Origin: Sphagnum compactum
Taxonomy: Eukaryota > Bryophyta > Sphagnopsida > Sphagnales
NCBI GenBank assembly: GCA_965153455.1
Contig: OZ234493.1
Span: 30,990,213-31,054,212 of the forward strand
Direction: 5' to 3'
Length of the DNA stretch: 64,000 nt
A program made the position numbers and the translations under genes. The notes under the pieces are model-generated. The model worked only from the letters and a program-made list of their open reading frames with translations. It was not told where the DNA came from and did no database searches. Numbering within the stretch: position 1 is the first letter of the stretch; each line of letters opens with the position of its first letter. Shown one piece after another: positions 13,251 to 24,132 of this stretch.

Positions 13251-13452
13251 GTCCTTTCCATCCATTCGTTCCGTCATTCGTCCATCCAAGTTCCTCATCC
13301 CGGAAGAAGAAGATGATGGAACGGGAGGAGGACGACGACTCATGGCGGCGGCAGCAGTTTATCCACATGTTCATGTGATCCTGTTAGCGCAGTTTGTTTT
13401 AGCACTGCGAAATTATTTTTGTGTGGTCTGCAGGAATTTAGCAGAGCGAGTG

Positions 13453-13581
13453 ATGGAGGGCCAGCAACAACAGAAACCAAATGGAGGCACGAAGAAGAAA
13501 GATACCAGTCCGAAGCTGCCAAAGAGAGGAGACATCTTATGGGGGATCGTCACACCAAAGGAGCTCAAAAGTAAGAGATGA
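13453..13581 (+). CDS. Possible small basic protein, 42 residues
   Basis: An ATG ORF of 42 codons lies in a locally GC-rich segment, downstream of CTGCAG, which could be a splice acceptor. The product is hydrophilic and basic: a Q/K-rich start (EGQQQQKPNGG), then KLPKRGDI and a KELKSKR end. LPKRG-type phrases occur in short uncharacterised plant proteins, but I cannot assign a family. It may be one exon of a degraded gene, or chance. Confidence 0.2.
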   Translation: MEGQQQQKPNGGTKKKDTSPKLPKRGDILWGIVTPKELKSKR

Positions 13582-13833
13582 ACAACTTTAAGGCAGTACG
13601 TGGAAGCGCCTGGAGGGAAGTGGTGGCAGTGGAGTTCAAAGAAGACTGGGTTAGTCTTCCAGATGATCAACTCCCTTCCAGGACTAGCTTCCAAGTTTGA
13701 AATTTATCTTTGAGTAACAAACTATGAAAGACTAACCCACTTGAGCTTTCCGTGAGTATACGGTAGTCTATCAACCAAAGAGTCGATTCCAAACTGCAAA
13801 AAATGAAAATTTTTAAGACATCTTCCTGCCCTT

Positions 13834-14511
13834 CTAGAGTGGAAACGCAGTTGAAAAGCTGGAAAATAGACATTCAAGTCTCTCACCAATCATCATCTTG
13901 GCATGCAAATAGATCCTGAAGCGGCGGTTGTAGTGGCTGTTATCTTCTGGGCTCTGTGTAGGCACATATTCACCCTCTGTCTTCGGTTTGGGATTTCCAA
14001 TTTCGGTTGGGATTGTTCCTGTGAAGGAGTTGGAGCTCAGATCCAGATGCTGCAGAGTTGTGATGGAGAAAAGCTTGGGAGCCAGAGTGCCAGAAAGACC
14101 CAGTTGGTGAAGAGTCACTCCTGAGACTTGCCCCAAGCTGTTGCAGGTAATTCTTGTCCAGTGACATGGTCCTTGCATGTCAGGAGCTGCTAGCACCCAA
14201 TCTGGATATGGATCTGCTCCTTGCCATGTAGTTCCTTGCTTGAATGCCCATAATGCTGCTATGTCATTGTCGTCGACCACAGATGCAGCTGCTGCAGTAA
14301 CAACCATGACAACTTGAAGGTGGTTTCTTCTTCCAGCTAGACGGCCTACAAGAAACAGTAGTAGCAGTAGGATCAGCAGCAACTTGATGAAGCTCCATGA
14401 TCTCTGAGCCATCAACTGTCCAGGAAGCTGAGCAAAAGCAACAGTAACAACAAACTGTGTGGTGGTTCTTCCTCTTCCAATGCTGATCATGAGCTGCTTC
14501 ATCAAGCTCAT
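13834..14511 (-). pseudogene. Truncated LRR receptor-like gene fragment (5' end only)
   Basis: The 225-codon frame opens with ATG at 14511; a second ATG at 14412 (residue 34) gives a better signal peptide, with hydrophobic residues 41-56. Next come a plant LRR N-terminal cap (residues ~81-124: DDNDIAALWAFKQGT, then PDWV and CHWTRITCN) and one and a half leucine-rich repeats (residues ~129-172: VTLHQLGLSGTLAP, LQHLDLSSNSFTGTIP). After EIGN the similarity stops and the frame drifts into unrelated sequence to a stop at 13834. No further LRR, transmembrane segment or kinase is found downstream. In full genes this module precedes a membrane receptor kinase. I infer a truncated copy; an unrecognised long intron is the alternative. 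Confidence 0.6.
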
Positions 14512-15245
14512 GGAGCTAGAGAAGATTGATACCCATCACTCTGAGCTGCTTTTGAAGCTTCTGAAGCTTCTTCTTCCTCTGACCATGAAGCTGAAAACTT
14601 AGACTCAAAGCTGAAGTTCTCTCACCATAAGTCTTGGTCCCATGAAGCTGAAAGCTTAAACTCAAAGCCTAGACTTTTCTCTTAGTAACTCCTTCTCTTC
14701 TTGAGCAGGAACCGATGAAAACATTCTCCATAGCTGGCAATGTAACAGTGCTCAAGGGAAGTTCAACTTCTGAACTCTAGACTTGCTTGAGCTTCATGTT
14801 CTCATGATGAAAACTAAGCAGCCTTGGAAAAGATCCATGGAAAAGCACAAGACATGGGAATGAACATATTTTAATGCCCTCATCAGCAAGTCTTCTTCAT
14901 GGCCAAGACTCTCTTGATTGTCTGTCTGTCACAAGCCCTCCCTTTTTTTTTGATCTGAAAAATCAGCTTGATCATCATCATCATCATCATTTGCCACATA
15001 TATAGCAGGCACATGAACAACTGTGGAAATTAAGAAGCCAGACATATCAGCAATGTGTGCAAAGGAGCCAAAATTTTTTTGATTGCTCAATGCAAGCTGT
15101 CAAACACTGATCCTACTGAAGAGTCTGCAGCAGATCATCTTTTTTGCTTAGGTACTATCATCCTATTGGAAATGGTGCTTTTGGATGCAGAAGGTGTTAC
15201 AGATTTTCAGAAGTAACTTCTGATGCTTTATAATTAAACCAATGA
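14512..15245. other. Gene-free flank of the LRR fragment
   Basis: The sequence shows repeated GAAGCTTCTGAAGCTTC and AAGCTGAAA.CTT phrases near 14550-14680 and an ATC run near 14970-14990. I see no extended coding signal. Confidence 0.45.
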
Positions 15246-15377
15246 ATGAAGAGGAAGAAGAGTCCCCTTTGGAAGGCCCGCGCGTTCGCCGGAACCATCT
15301 TGCCCGAGAGAGGCACTCTGCTCGATCTAAGGAGCAACGTGCAGCGGATGCTAGCCGACGTCCTCCTTGGGGGTAAG
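15246..15377 (+). other. Orphan exon-like ORF ending at a splice-donor sequence
   Basis: The frame from ATG 15246 reads as ordinary protein (WKARAFAGTILPERG, then LLDLRSNVQRMLADVLLGG). It runs into GGGGGTAAGG at 15368-15377, a good splice donor, and terminates soon after if unspliced. The segment is much more GC-rich than its surroundings. A 20-base phrase just after it (AAGGGGGTTAGGGTTAGCAC) is repeated at about 15683-15702. I do not recognise the protein. It may be a captured or stranded exon. Confidence 0.3.
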
Positions 15378-16377
15378 GGGGTTAGGGTTAGCACTGGATT
15401 ATAATGGATTATGGAGTAGGTTCAAAATTATTCTTTACTATTTTACTCAGTAATGGTAGAGATAAAGCCATGAAAAAAGTCAAGGTTTGCATACGTCAAT
15501 GGTCATTTTTTACTTTGCTTTTGTAAGTGCATCCCAACTTGACTGCCTTTAATTGGGGCTATGATGTGCATTGGGTCATCAATTTAAACTGTTTTTAGAA
15601 CATGTGGGCATTGGACACGACTCCACCCGGCTCACCCGGCCCACCCCCCCAAGATGCAAAACATTATCTCCCCACCAAACTTAAGGGGGTTAGGGTTAGC
15701 ACACCTTTCATAAATGCGTTTCAAAAGAAGAAAGCTTGGAATTTGCCCAAATCCTCCACAAATCTTGGCAATTTCAAAACCTGTTTTTTTTCTCCTCAAA
15801 ATGTGCTGATTCAAAACTATTTTTTTTCACCCTCCTGAAAATGTGGCGATTTAGTTTTTTTTTTGGAAATTTTCCAAAACGCTCGCTTCACCATGTATGT
15901 TTTCATGGGAGACTTTTCAACGGATTTTCGCCACAAAAAATAAATAAAATAAAAATAAAATTAGCTGCTTTGCACCTTTGTGTGTGTCTCTCTCGGTTTA
16001 AAGAAACCAAGGGACTTCACAGTGTCCGAAGGTCACGGGTACCCACTAGTACTCTATAATGAGTCTAAACACAATATCCTCGCCTTGGTAGGGAAGGCCA
16101 ACCAAATGCCCATTCCAACTAGTGTTCCGACTTCAAAACATCTCGCCCCTTTTTGGCCATTCTTCCCATGATATCCTCACAAGAACTTTGTGGATGTTTT
16201 ATGCAGGTAAAATCAAATACCCGGCCCCACACAGGTTCAAACTTCACCCTGGCCCTGGGCGGCCAATCCATGTATAAAGTCAAGGCCACCGTTTGGAATC
16301 TAAATTGCTACTTGTGGGACTTTATGAAGAGACAACTTTTGGTTGCATTGTCCTTGAGGTTTAGGTTAAGATACAGG
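15378..16377. other. Gene-free stretch with fragments of dispersed repeats
   Basis: The segment around 16047-16100 (ACTCTATAATGAGTCTAAACACAATATCCT) repeats the 3' part of repeat family A. No credible gene: the ORFs over 15602-16401 overlap in several frames and lack motifs. Confidence 0.45.
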
Positions 16378-16606
16378 TGGTGCATTCACACTTGGTGTTA
16401 GGGGACTCCACCCTGGAGTCCCCTAACACCATGCTAGTCATTTAGGATTTACATCTACTTACCATAAACATTTTATATCAAGCTCTCATTATTGTAACAT
16501 TAATAAGCTCTCATCCATTTAAGATTGGGTGCCAACTAGGATGCCACTTAGGATGCCACCTAGATTTTCATTTTACACGGACTTAACATCAAGTGTGAAT
16601 GCACCA
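16378..16606. mobile_element. MITE-like element with nested perfect hairpin
   Basis: A 229-bp element bounded by 23-bp terminal inverted repeats with one mismatch: 16378-16400 begins TGGTGCATTCACACTT, and 16584-16606 ends in its complement GTGAATGCACCA. The last seven bases of the left terminal repeat also start a perfect 17-bp hairpin, GGTGTTAGGGGACTCCA (16394-16410), loop CCC, then its exact complement (16414-16430). No ORF. No target-site duplication is obvious. This is the structure of a short non-autonomous DNA transposon or foldback element. Confidence 0.75.
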
Positions 16607-17309
16607 GAAGTGTTAGGTATTCAATGGATTTCTCCAATGTGGTGAACGTATTTACTAAAGCCCACATTGGCCTGACACTTTGTTCCAAATCTCAATCCAT
16701 AGTTGCAGTGTGGTAGAAGGAGTAGGTAGCTGTTTAGATAGTTTATGACCTTTTTTTGGTGGAGAGACGGTAAATACGACACGCCCCCACCTGCCCCCAA
16801 ATCGAGCTCGCTCTGGAGCTCGCTCTGTCCGGCGCCTGTTTTTCTTATCTTCTTGCACATGTTTTTGGGCCCCTGCATGATTCGGCATAAAACCATGCAG
16901 CATGGTTCTACATGTTCTTGTAATTTTGCAAAAGAACAGAATGACGTTCTTTTCACTTATTAATTAATTTACGTCCTGCAGCAGCTCACCGGATCCGAAA
17001 CCAGAACCTTCCAGGTGTTGAACACGCTTCCAACTGCCACAACCAGTTCTCCGCAGGGCTGCACTGTCAGGCCCAGAAATGGGGCCGGACAGTGCTCGAT
17101 GGCGGACATTTAACGTCTCGCCTTTTTTCTGGAGCACCAATAAGTTCTATACATTACAAAAGTCTCTTACTATTGAAGAACATGAAAGCTCAGACTTGCA
17201 CCGAACCCTGTCTGAATATGCCCCCTTTGGTTTAAACGAGAGTAATGAATGTAGTCCACTCCTAGCAAAAGACAACATTCAAGTTGGTGGTTTTGATGGT
17301 GCCCAAATT
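16607..17309. other. Gene-free stretch with a GC-richer patch
   Basis: A GC-richer patch at about 16780-17110 contains a 12-base tandem duplication (GAGCTCGCTCTG twice, about 16803-16826) and ORFs in several frames on both strands. None has recognisable motifs, so I do not call a gene. Confidence 0.4.
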
Positions 17310-17757
17310 TCAACAATAACAAGTGTGGCCTGTGCCGTCGGGCCCAAGTGTTACCATGTCCTCCACTGATTTTTCCTTCCAAAACCTGGTTTTTGGGAAT
17401 TTATTTGAATTTTCAGCGCCAGAGATCGCTTTAAAATTCCATATCTCCCACATTCTGATTTCAAATCTTACCAAATAAATTCCATTAAATCCTGCTCATC
17501 AGGATCTTTCCAACAACACCAAAGGCACATTCCAATTCCTCTGAAATTTTCAGCTATGATTTAATTTAATTGTCAGTGAAGAAATCATTCTATATTCAAG
17601 AACTTTTGTATCATAAGTCCGCACGTGTGAAGCCCATGCACCCCTCCTCATCAAGCACCTTTCCAAAGACACCGAGAACACGATCTGAAGCATTATCACC
17701 CTTCGGTGGACCTCATAACTACAAAACAAAACAAACTACCTTGCTTCATAGATAGAT
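17310..17757 (-). repeat. Dispersed ~450-bp repeat family B, copy 2 (inverted)
   Basis: Inverted relative of 10563-11040 and 26222-26670. Reading the minus strand it runs from the CTATCTATGAAG/TTGTTTTG end (near 17757) to the GGCACAGGCCACAC end (near 17320). It includes the paired TTTCCA..ACACC cores at about 17505-17525 and 17665-17685 on the plus strand. Confidence 0.75.
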
Positions 17758-20700
17758 TGGCCAATACAACCCTAGGTCTAGTCAACTTCCTCTTCTAGGA
17801 GTTGACAAACCCAATGCCAGAGACCAGCTCCTGGGACTGACACTCTACTCCCAAAGGGACCTGCTATCTATCACACTCTAACCTTGCCAACTTGGCCTGT
17901 TAATCCACACCAGTTCTTGTTTGGTCATTTTTGCAGTGGGCCAACCTCTGCAGTGCATGTGGTGCTGTTGTGGCTAAAAGCAAGTTGGTGTAGGAGTTCT
18001 GTCTGAATTGCCCCAGTAGCACCTTTTTTATTATTTCGATGTGACTGCCACTTAAATCCTGAATTTTCGGTGTCCCCTCCTAAAACTCTAAACGTGAAAA
18101 CATCTGGTTCTCATTGAAATGAACTTAGAGTTTTTGGGCTGTTCTTCAATAGCATTTGGTGTTTTGATGGTGAGGTGTGAAATATTCTTTTGAAATCTGA
18201 CAATTACTTGGGAGCAAACTATAAAATTTTCAGGTGATGAACAATTGTTCGAATGCACTTTTTTTTAATAAAAAAACTATAAGAAACAAAAGTGACCTAG
18301 AAAATTAATCATTATGAAATTCACAAAGAGCAAAGTATCTCAACAAAAAGCACAAACAAGAAATGAAGTTTGTAACACCATTAGCAAACACAAGCAAGGG
18401 GATTGAACCCCTAATACGGGCCTTTCTGTACAAGTCACAACATTTTGGTTAAAAGATTCATATCAACTGGGGGCACCATCCACACTATTGCAATCAATTT
18501 CATTGTGAACTTAAACATGCCCCATTAGTAATCAAGATCACTAGTATTCAAAAGCTCTTGTATCATAACATTTTTTGCATCCACCTTGTGAGATTTGCTA
18601 AGAGCAAAAAGTTATTTTAAAAACCTCAAGGTGTTTGGCAAAAGATGCATCACTATCTGGGTGCGGTCACAGTTGGGGTTTTAACACATCATGTACATTT
18701 TACCCCATTTATGTGTCACAAAGGACTTTTGAGGTTCTAAAATTTTGAATCAAATTTGGAAAGTTCTTTGAATTTTTAAAGTTTTAGAATTCCACATATT
18801 TTAGGGTATGAATTTTTTTTTAATGTGGTTAATAAGTTTTTATTCTCTTAAATTTTTCTCATCAAATGTGTATTTATTATATGAGTCCTTTTGATAGTCC
18901 TCTGCAAATTTGATTCATGTCTAACACATTGTTGTCCACTTTGAAAGGTCTTAAATCAAAACATAATGAATGTGTTGATCATTAATTAGCAATGCATTGC
19001 AATGACTCTTTCATAAAATCCAAGGGCATTCACATCAATTATTACTGAAGAGCAAGACCATTCCACACAAAGCTAAAACCTTACAATGATTTGTCTAAAA
19101 TCCACACATTACAATTAATGAGTTGAAAAAAAGCCTTGAAGCTTCAATACACACAACAGAAAAAAAAAAAAAACATAAAACAAACAAGTACTTCCCCTTG
19201 GTTGTGTGAAATGTTCATTCAAACTTGAACATTAATTTTCAATTCTCAAACAAGAAAATTTTGATTGTGAAACCCTTTGAATCTTGATTGATTGTCACCT
19301 CAAGGCTCACATTGCAAAACCTCAAGTGCATAACTTACAAGCTACATTGAAAACCAACTTTGGCAATTATAAATGATTTTTTACAATTGTTTTGCAGTGT
19401 TTCATTACAAGAGGTGGTTAATTAGTGATGAGTGAAACAAAAAAGAGATTTGCAATGGTGACATCCCATGCACATTATGCAAAACTTATGTTGAAGGTTT
19501 AGGGTTTCTTGCAAATAGGCCATTTGGATGGCTCAAATGTGGTAATCTATGACACCAACGGCTTGCATACACATAGTTTGGCAATGTTCATAGAAGATTT
19601 AGGGTTTCAACTTGCAATTCCATATCATGATTTCTAAACATTATGGTCAATTGTATGATTTTCAAAAAAATAAAATTTCCTTCCTTTTTGTACAAGTAGT
19701 TACCTTTTCTTAAAAATAAAAATTTGGTAATAATTTGCTAAAACAGACATTAATCCATGCTCTTTGAAAAAATGAGTAAAACCTAGTTGATTGGTAGGGC
19801 TTTAGTAGCAAGGTAGCATAAGGGACCAACAAGGATTGTCCTTAATTGTAGGTCTTGAACAAACAAATAGTTCATGGGGCAATGGTTTTGCTTCCTATTC
19901 TTTATGGTAAGTTCAAATTAGTGTTGTGCATGTAAGTATAAATAACCATTTTACATGCCATGTAAAACCATGTAAATGTCAATCACAATGCATAAGGGTA
20001 TTACACTACCCGTGCTATCTTTGGAGATTATGGTTTGTCAGAAAATAAAGGTATTTGCACCTCAAACTTTTCATTGATAACTATGGGTTTCTAAAACAAC
20101 AAGGCAAGAACACAACAAAAGTAAACATGAGGAGGGGGGGCTAACTTGAAACAAGTTGCTTATGAAGCTTACAACAATGCTAGGAATTACAAGATGACCA
20201 TGATCCCATGACTTAAACTTGCAAATATTCTAAATGAATAGGAACAACATGGGGAGTTCACCTTAAATTCTAATCCTTGTTTTGCACGACCAAAATGAAA
20301 GGAATTGTAAAACAACCACAAAAAAAAATAAAAAATGCAACACAACAAGGTAATGAATAATTAGTAAAAAAAACTCATTTGAAACATTGTTGGAGCTTTG
20401 AACAATGTAAAGAATTGTAAGATGACAACATCATCAACTACACTTGCAAACAAACCATAAACAAAGGAGAAGAACATGGGGGAACTCATAAGATCACAAG
20501 GAAAAAAGTTTTGCAAATATCCTTTCTCCATACCTAACCCTCTCTTCTTTTCTAACGATCTTTTTTTTACCTTGTGCATACTATTTGTGAAACCCTTTCC
20601 CCTGCTTTTCCTTCTTTCTTTGTTGAATTAACTTCATTTTAATAAGTATTGTTTTGAAAAAAAAAGAAAAAAGAAAATGCAATATCACATTTGCTATCAC

Positions 20701-21920
20701 ATGTTCTGTTAATTTATTTGTTTACACTCTTTTGTGCAATGTGTAAAATTATATAAATGTATGTGACTTTTAAAAAAAATTACACTTACATTTATCATGT
20801 TTTACATGGGGTGAAATAACATGACACAATTTTATATTTATAACTATACGTTCAAAATTATACACTTACACTTACTCGATATATATAGATATATATACAC
20901 AACATTGGTTCAAACTAATGTTGATCTAAGACCTAGGATTGGTAGGTGTACATGGTAAAAGCCTCATCACAAATTCATGCCAGTCAAAGCTTGGACCCAA
21001 CCCAAGAATGCTAATTAAGGTCATCTAGACTCAACCCTAGAACCAGCCCTATGATCTTAAGGCCAAGTTATAGGAGGTACCAGCGCTCCACCGAACTTTT
21101 GTCTTGTGTTCTTTTGTTTGATGATGAGCCTATTTCATTAACTTGTCTAATTTTGAGACCCAAAGAGGACTATTTGAAATTCTCCCCCGGTTTGTTTACC
21201 GGTATAATTTATAGCAGTGAACCATCGGGCAAAAAAATTCCCCCCTTCCCCATGCCCTCCTACACGTTGGGTTTCAAGTTCAAGCCAAAACTGTAGCCCC
21301 CAAATCAAATTTGTTGACTTAATCTTACGTAGTTTCATTTGATGCGCAACAAATGAAAGAAGATCGCAACTTTGTTTGAAAAACTTGTCTAATTATGGGC
21401 TGATTCTGTGATTCATATCATCCATGATGTAGAATCAATTTGAATCCAGTCATATATACCTAGTCAAGTGAACATTATTAAGATGATTATCACTTATTAA
21501 AATAACAAATTATTGTGGAAGAATAATCAGAAAATAATCAACCTTTGAACCAGCATTTTTTTTTAAGGCAAAATGTCTCATCCTGGTGACAAATAGAAAG
21601 CCAATATAGTGCAACTGATACAGAGGATTTGTTTTTGGAAAAATGGCCGAAAGTCACAAAGTTTAGAGAAAAAAGATTCTGAAATCACCAAATTTAGACA
21701 AGAGGTTCTAGACAATAGACACATCCGTAAAGTAACCCTGTTTTTGCCCTGTCTTTGGGCCTCCTTTCACCCCTATCCCCTCTTTCAGTGTTATCCACAA
21801 AGCAAACACATTCTATATAGTAAAGGACGTAGTGGTCCTGAAGCTTTGGGATGAAATGACGTTTTTCATCCATCCGTTCGTCATCCGTCCCGTCATCCAT
21901 CCAAACAGAACAAATATATA
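17758..21920. other. Gene-free repeat-rich stretch with possible SINE remnants
   Basis: No coding signal. On the minus strand GGGGTTCAATCCCC (about 18400-18413) is a good tRNA-like B box, with tRNA-like sequence upstream to about 18480. On the plus strand TTGATTGGTAGGGC (about 19788) followed by AGGTCTTGAACAAAC (about 19851) looks like a diverged A/B box pair. Both could be SINE remnants. The ORFs at 20361-20579 and 21051-21296 show nothing recognisable. Confidence 0.35.
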
Positions 21921-22730
21921 TTTTAAAAAGGGAAAAAACTAGAAAAAAAATAAAAACAGAAAAACACTTTAACAATTAGAAACTTTTTGTAAACACTTAA
22001 ACATGAAACAAAAAAGGGAAATGCAGTAAAATAATCCTAAAAAAAATAAAAAAATAGATGACAAAAAATAAGAAACAAAACAGAGAGCAAAAGAAAGAGA
22101 AAAAAACCATACTTGAAAAATAAATGAGGTTTGTCTTCTTTTTCCAAACTTCAAACCTGCATCTAATCAAACAAAATAAAAAAAGTTTTGTTTAATTATT
22201 TTTATTATAAAACATATTAGAAAAACTAGATTTTTTTTGGAAAAGAAAATAGAAACTAAATAAATAAATAAACGCATAAAAATAGAAAAAAAATGAAGAT
22301 ATACAAAATAAGAATGGAAAAAATAAAACATGAAACAAACATAAACAAAAAAAAGTAAAAACACAAAAACTATAAAAAAGGAATGGAAACAAATGAAACA
22401 AGGAAAGGGAAATACAGTAAAATCATTTTAAAAGGAAAAAAATTACAAAAAAGAAGAAACCAAATAAAGAGTAGAAAATAAGAAAAAATAAAACTTATAA
22501 TAATGAAGAAAAACCCTACTTGAAAAAGAATGAGGTGTGTCTTCTTTCTCCAAACTTCAAACTTGCATCCAAATAAAACAAAATACAAAAGTGAAAAAGA
22601 ACACTTTGTTTTTATTATACAAAATAATAATAAAAACAGAAAACACATAAAAATAAAAAATAAAAAAGATAAAAGTTTTAAAAAAAAACTAAAACATGAA
22701 CCAAACATTGTTGAAATAACACACCTGTGC
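21921..22730. repeat. A-rich tandem duplication, two ~400-bp units
   Basis: The plus strand is extremely A-rich. Two units are in tandem: ACTTGAAAAA..AATGAGGT..TGTCTTCTTT..CCAAACTTCAAAC..TGCATC occurs at about 22110-22165 and again at about 22517-22572, and GGGAAAT.CAGTAAAAT occurs at about 22016 and 22408. The long phenylalanine-rich frames on the minus strand (22192-22732) are products of the poly-A composition. Confidence 0.65.
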
Positions 22731-23721
22731 ATTAGGCAGGGGGTTCAAACTAGTTTTATTAAATCTCAGTACGAAATGCTGAAACTCAGCATTTAATGCA
22801 CAATGTTGGGGACTAACTATAGCACTTGTACAAGTAGGAGCAATGAAAATATCTGTAGCAGCAGTGGTGGCGCTCAGGAAAAAGGAAAGTCAGGATGAAA
22901 CTCAGTTTACCACTAAAGTTGATGGTTTTCTGAGTTTCAACCCCCCCCCCCCCTTCAATGCTAATGTACTTTTTTTCAGGTCTTTTTTGAACCAGAACCC
23001 ACCCTGTGTGTGACCAAACTCAGGGTTCTGGTGCTGTGTTTGTCTTACTTTACGGTTAACTCTACTAGTGTGTCACCTACATAGACCCAGTTGGGAAAAC
23101 AACTGAAAATTTTAAACCTGACTTTGATGGATTTCTCAAGTACCTCTCAACAAGTGGCGGTGTCAGTAAGTTAGTAGACGTAATATTTATGATTCAATTT
23201 TTATACTCAACACTTTGTTCAGTTTAGTTGACAATCCTGTGCAACTGGGCTAGGCCTCTGGCAGCTCCATTTATGGTTTTTGTTGACACGAGAACTCCCA
23301 TCATGATGCCCACTCTGGCCCACTCTTCCTCCCCCAGCTGCCATGCCATGGCTCTCTCTGCATCAATTGCTTACAATCAGCTGCCGCGTACATGCATGCC
23401 TGGGTTATTAAGTTGGGTAGTTGGCAATGACATAATTACTTATTCAAGAATGTCAATGGGATAGTAAATGATCATCAAGATTCGTGCTGGATTTTTACAT
23501 TCATTGCCAGAGACGCGCTCCTCACCTCTTCCATTTAAGCTGGACCTTGATGCACTTTGCTGTATCACAAGTCTCTCACCCAGTATTAGTCCAGCTTGTT
23601 GAAGTCTCTCGATCTCAGTTGCTAGCTGTTCCTTCGGTCGTCTAGAGTCTAAGGTGAAGTGGGTTTTGTGATCTGAGAAGATTCTAGTAAGAGGGATCTT
23701 CGATCTGCTGCTGCTGCAATC
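22731..23721. other. Intergenic region and probable LTP promoter
   Basis: A C run lies at about 22941-22953. A ~65-base block at about 22990-23060 is an inverted relative of about 11645-11712. The 250 bases before the LTP start are GC-richer, with a weak TATA-like CATTTAAG at about 23530, and form the likely promoter and 5' UTR. The ORF at 23228-23464 lacks motifs and was not accepted. Confidence 0.4.
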
Positions 23722-24132
23722 ATGGCGAAGCTGTCACCTGCTGCTGTAGTATGCATTGGTCTGCTGGTGGTTATGGCTGTGGCGACTCAAGTGACTAGTG
23801 CCAGCTGCCCAAATGCTTACTATTACTACTCGTGCCTGAGCGCAGCACAGAACCCCAGAGTGTATCCGAGCTCCACTTGCTGCGGCTTGATCAGGAAAGT
23901 TGGCCTGACGGCCGGAGGACCCGCGTGTCTGTGTGCGATGGCGAAGTCCGGGACGTTCAATGTCAATTTCTATGCTGCTCGATCCTTGGTTTCCAAATGC
24001 GGACTCCCCAACCCCACCGGCTACGTTTGCAGTACGCGTTCTTTCTTCGACTTTGCAAAACCTAGAATCGTTATTTCTACTACTACTACTGTGCTGCCGA
24101 TCAAATCTTCCAAAGCTGTCCACTCTCTCTAG
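23722..24132 (+). CDS. Non-specific lipid-transfer protein (8-cysteine motif)
   Basis: A 136-residue secreted protein. Residues 1-27 form a signal peptide (hydrophobic core ~7-22, predicted cut near TSA-SC). The mature part carries the complete eight-cysteine motif: C29, C38, C53-C54, C69-L-C71, C93 and C103, spacing X8, X14, CC, X14, CXC, X21, X9. The cysteines should form four disulfides around a hydrophobic cavity. Family members bind and move lipids outside the cell, for example for cuticle building. The residue inside CXC is Leu, as in type 2 LTPs, but the X14 gap between CC and CXC fits neither type 1 (X19) nor type 2 (X8). After C103 there is an unusual 33-residue S/T-rich tail. A CAG-rich junction at C103 could be an unspliced donor, so the tail might be intronic. 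Start chosen: first ATG, preceded by a GC-rich leader. Confidence 0.9.
   Translation: MAKLSPAAVVCIGLLVVMAVATQVTSASCPNAYYYYSCLSAAQNPRVYPSSTCCGLIRKVGLTAGGPACLCAMAKSGTFNVNFYAARSLVSKCGLPNPTGYVCSTRSFFDFAKPRIVISTTTTVLPIKSSKAVHSL

Noticed and set aside
13903-14167. ORFs on both strands overlapping the LRR fragment
   Set aside because: Out-of-frame shadows of the LRR frame.
16621-16956. 111-codon minus-strand ORF
   Set aside because: Overlaps ORFs in several other frames, starts at a weak context and shows no motif; likely chance in GC-richer DNA.
22192-22732. Long phenylalanine/leucine-rich ORFs on the minus strand (up to 120 codons)
   Set aside because: They are the translation of a poly-A-rich tandem duplication on the plus strand, with no motifs or splice context.
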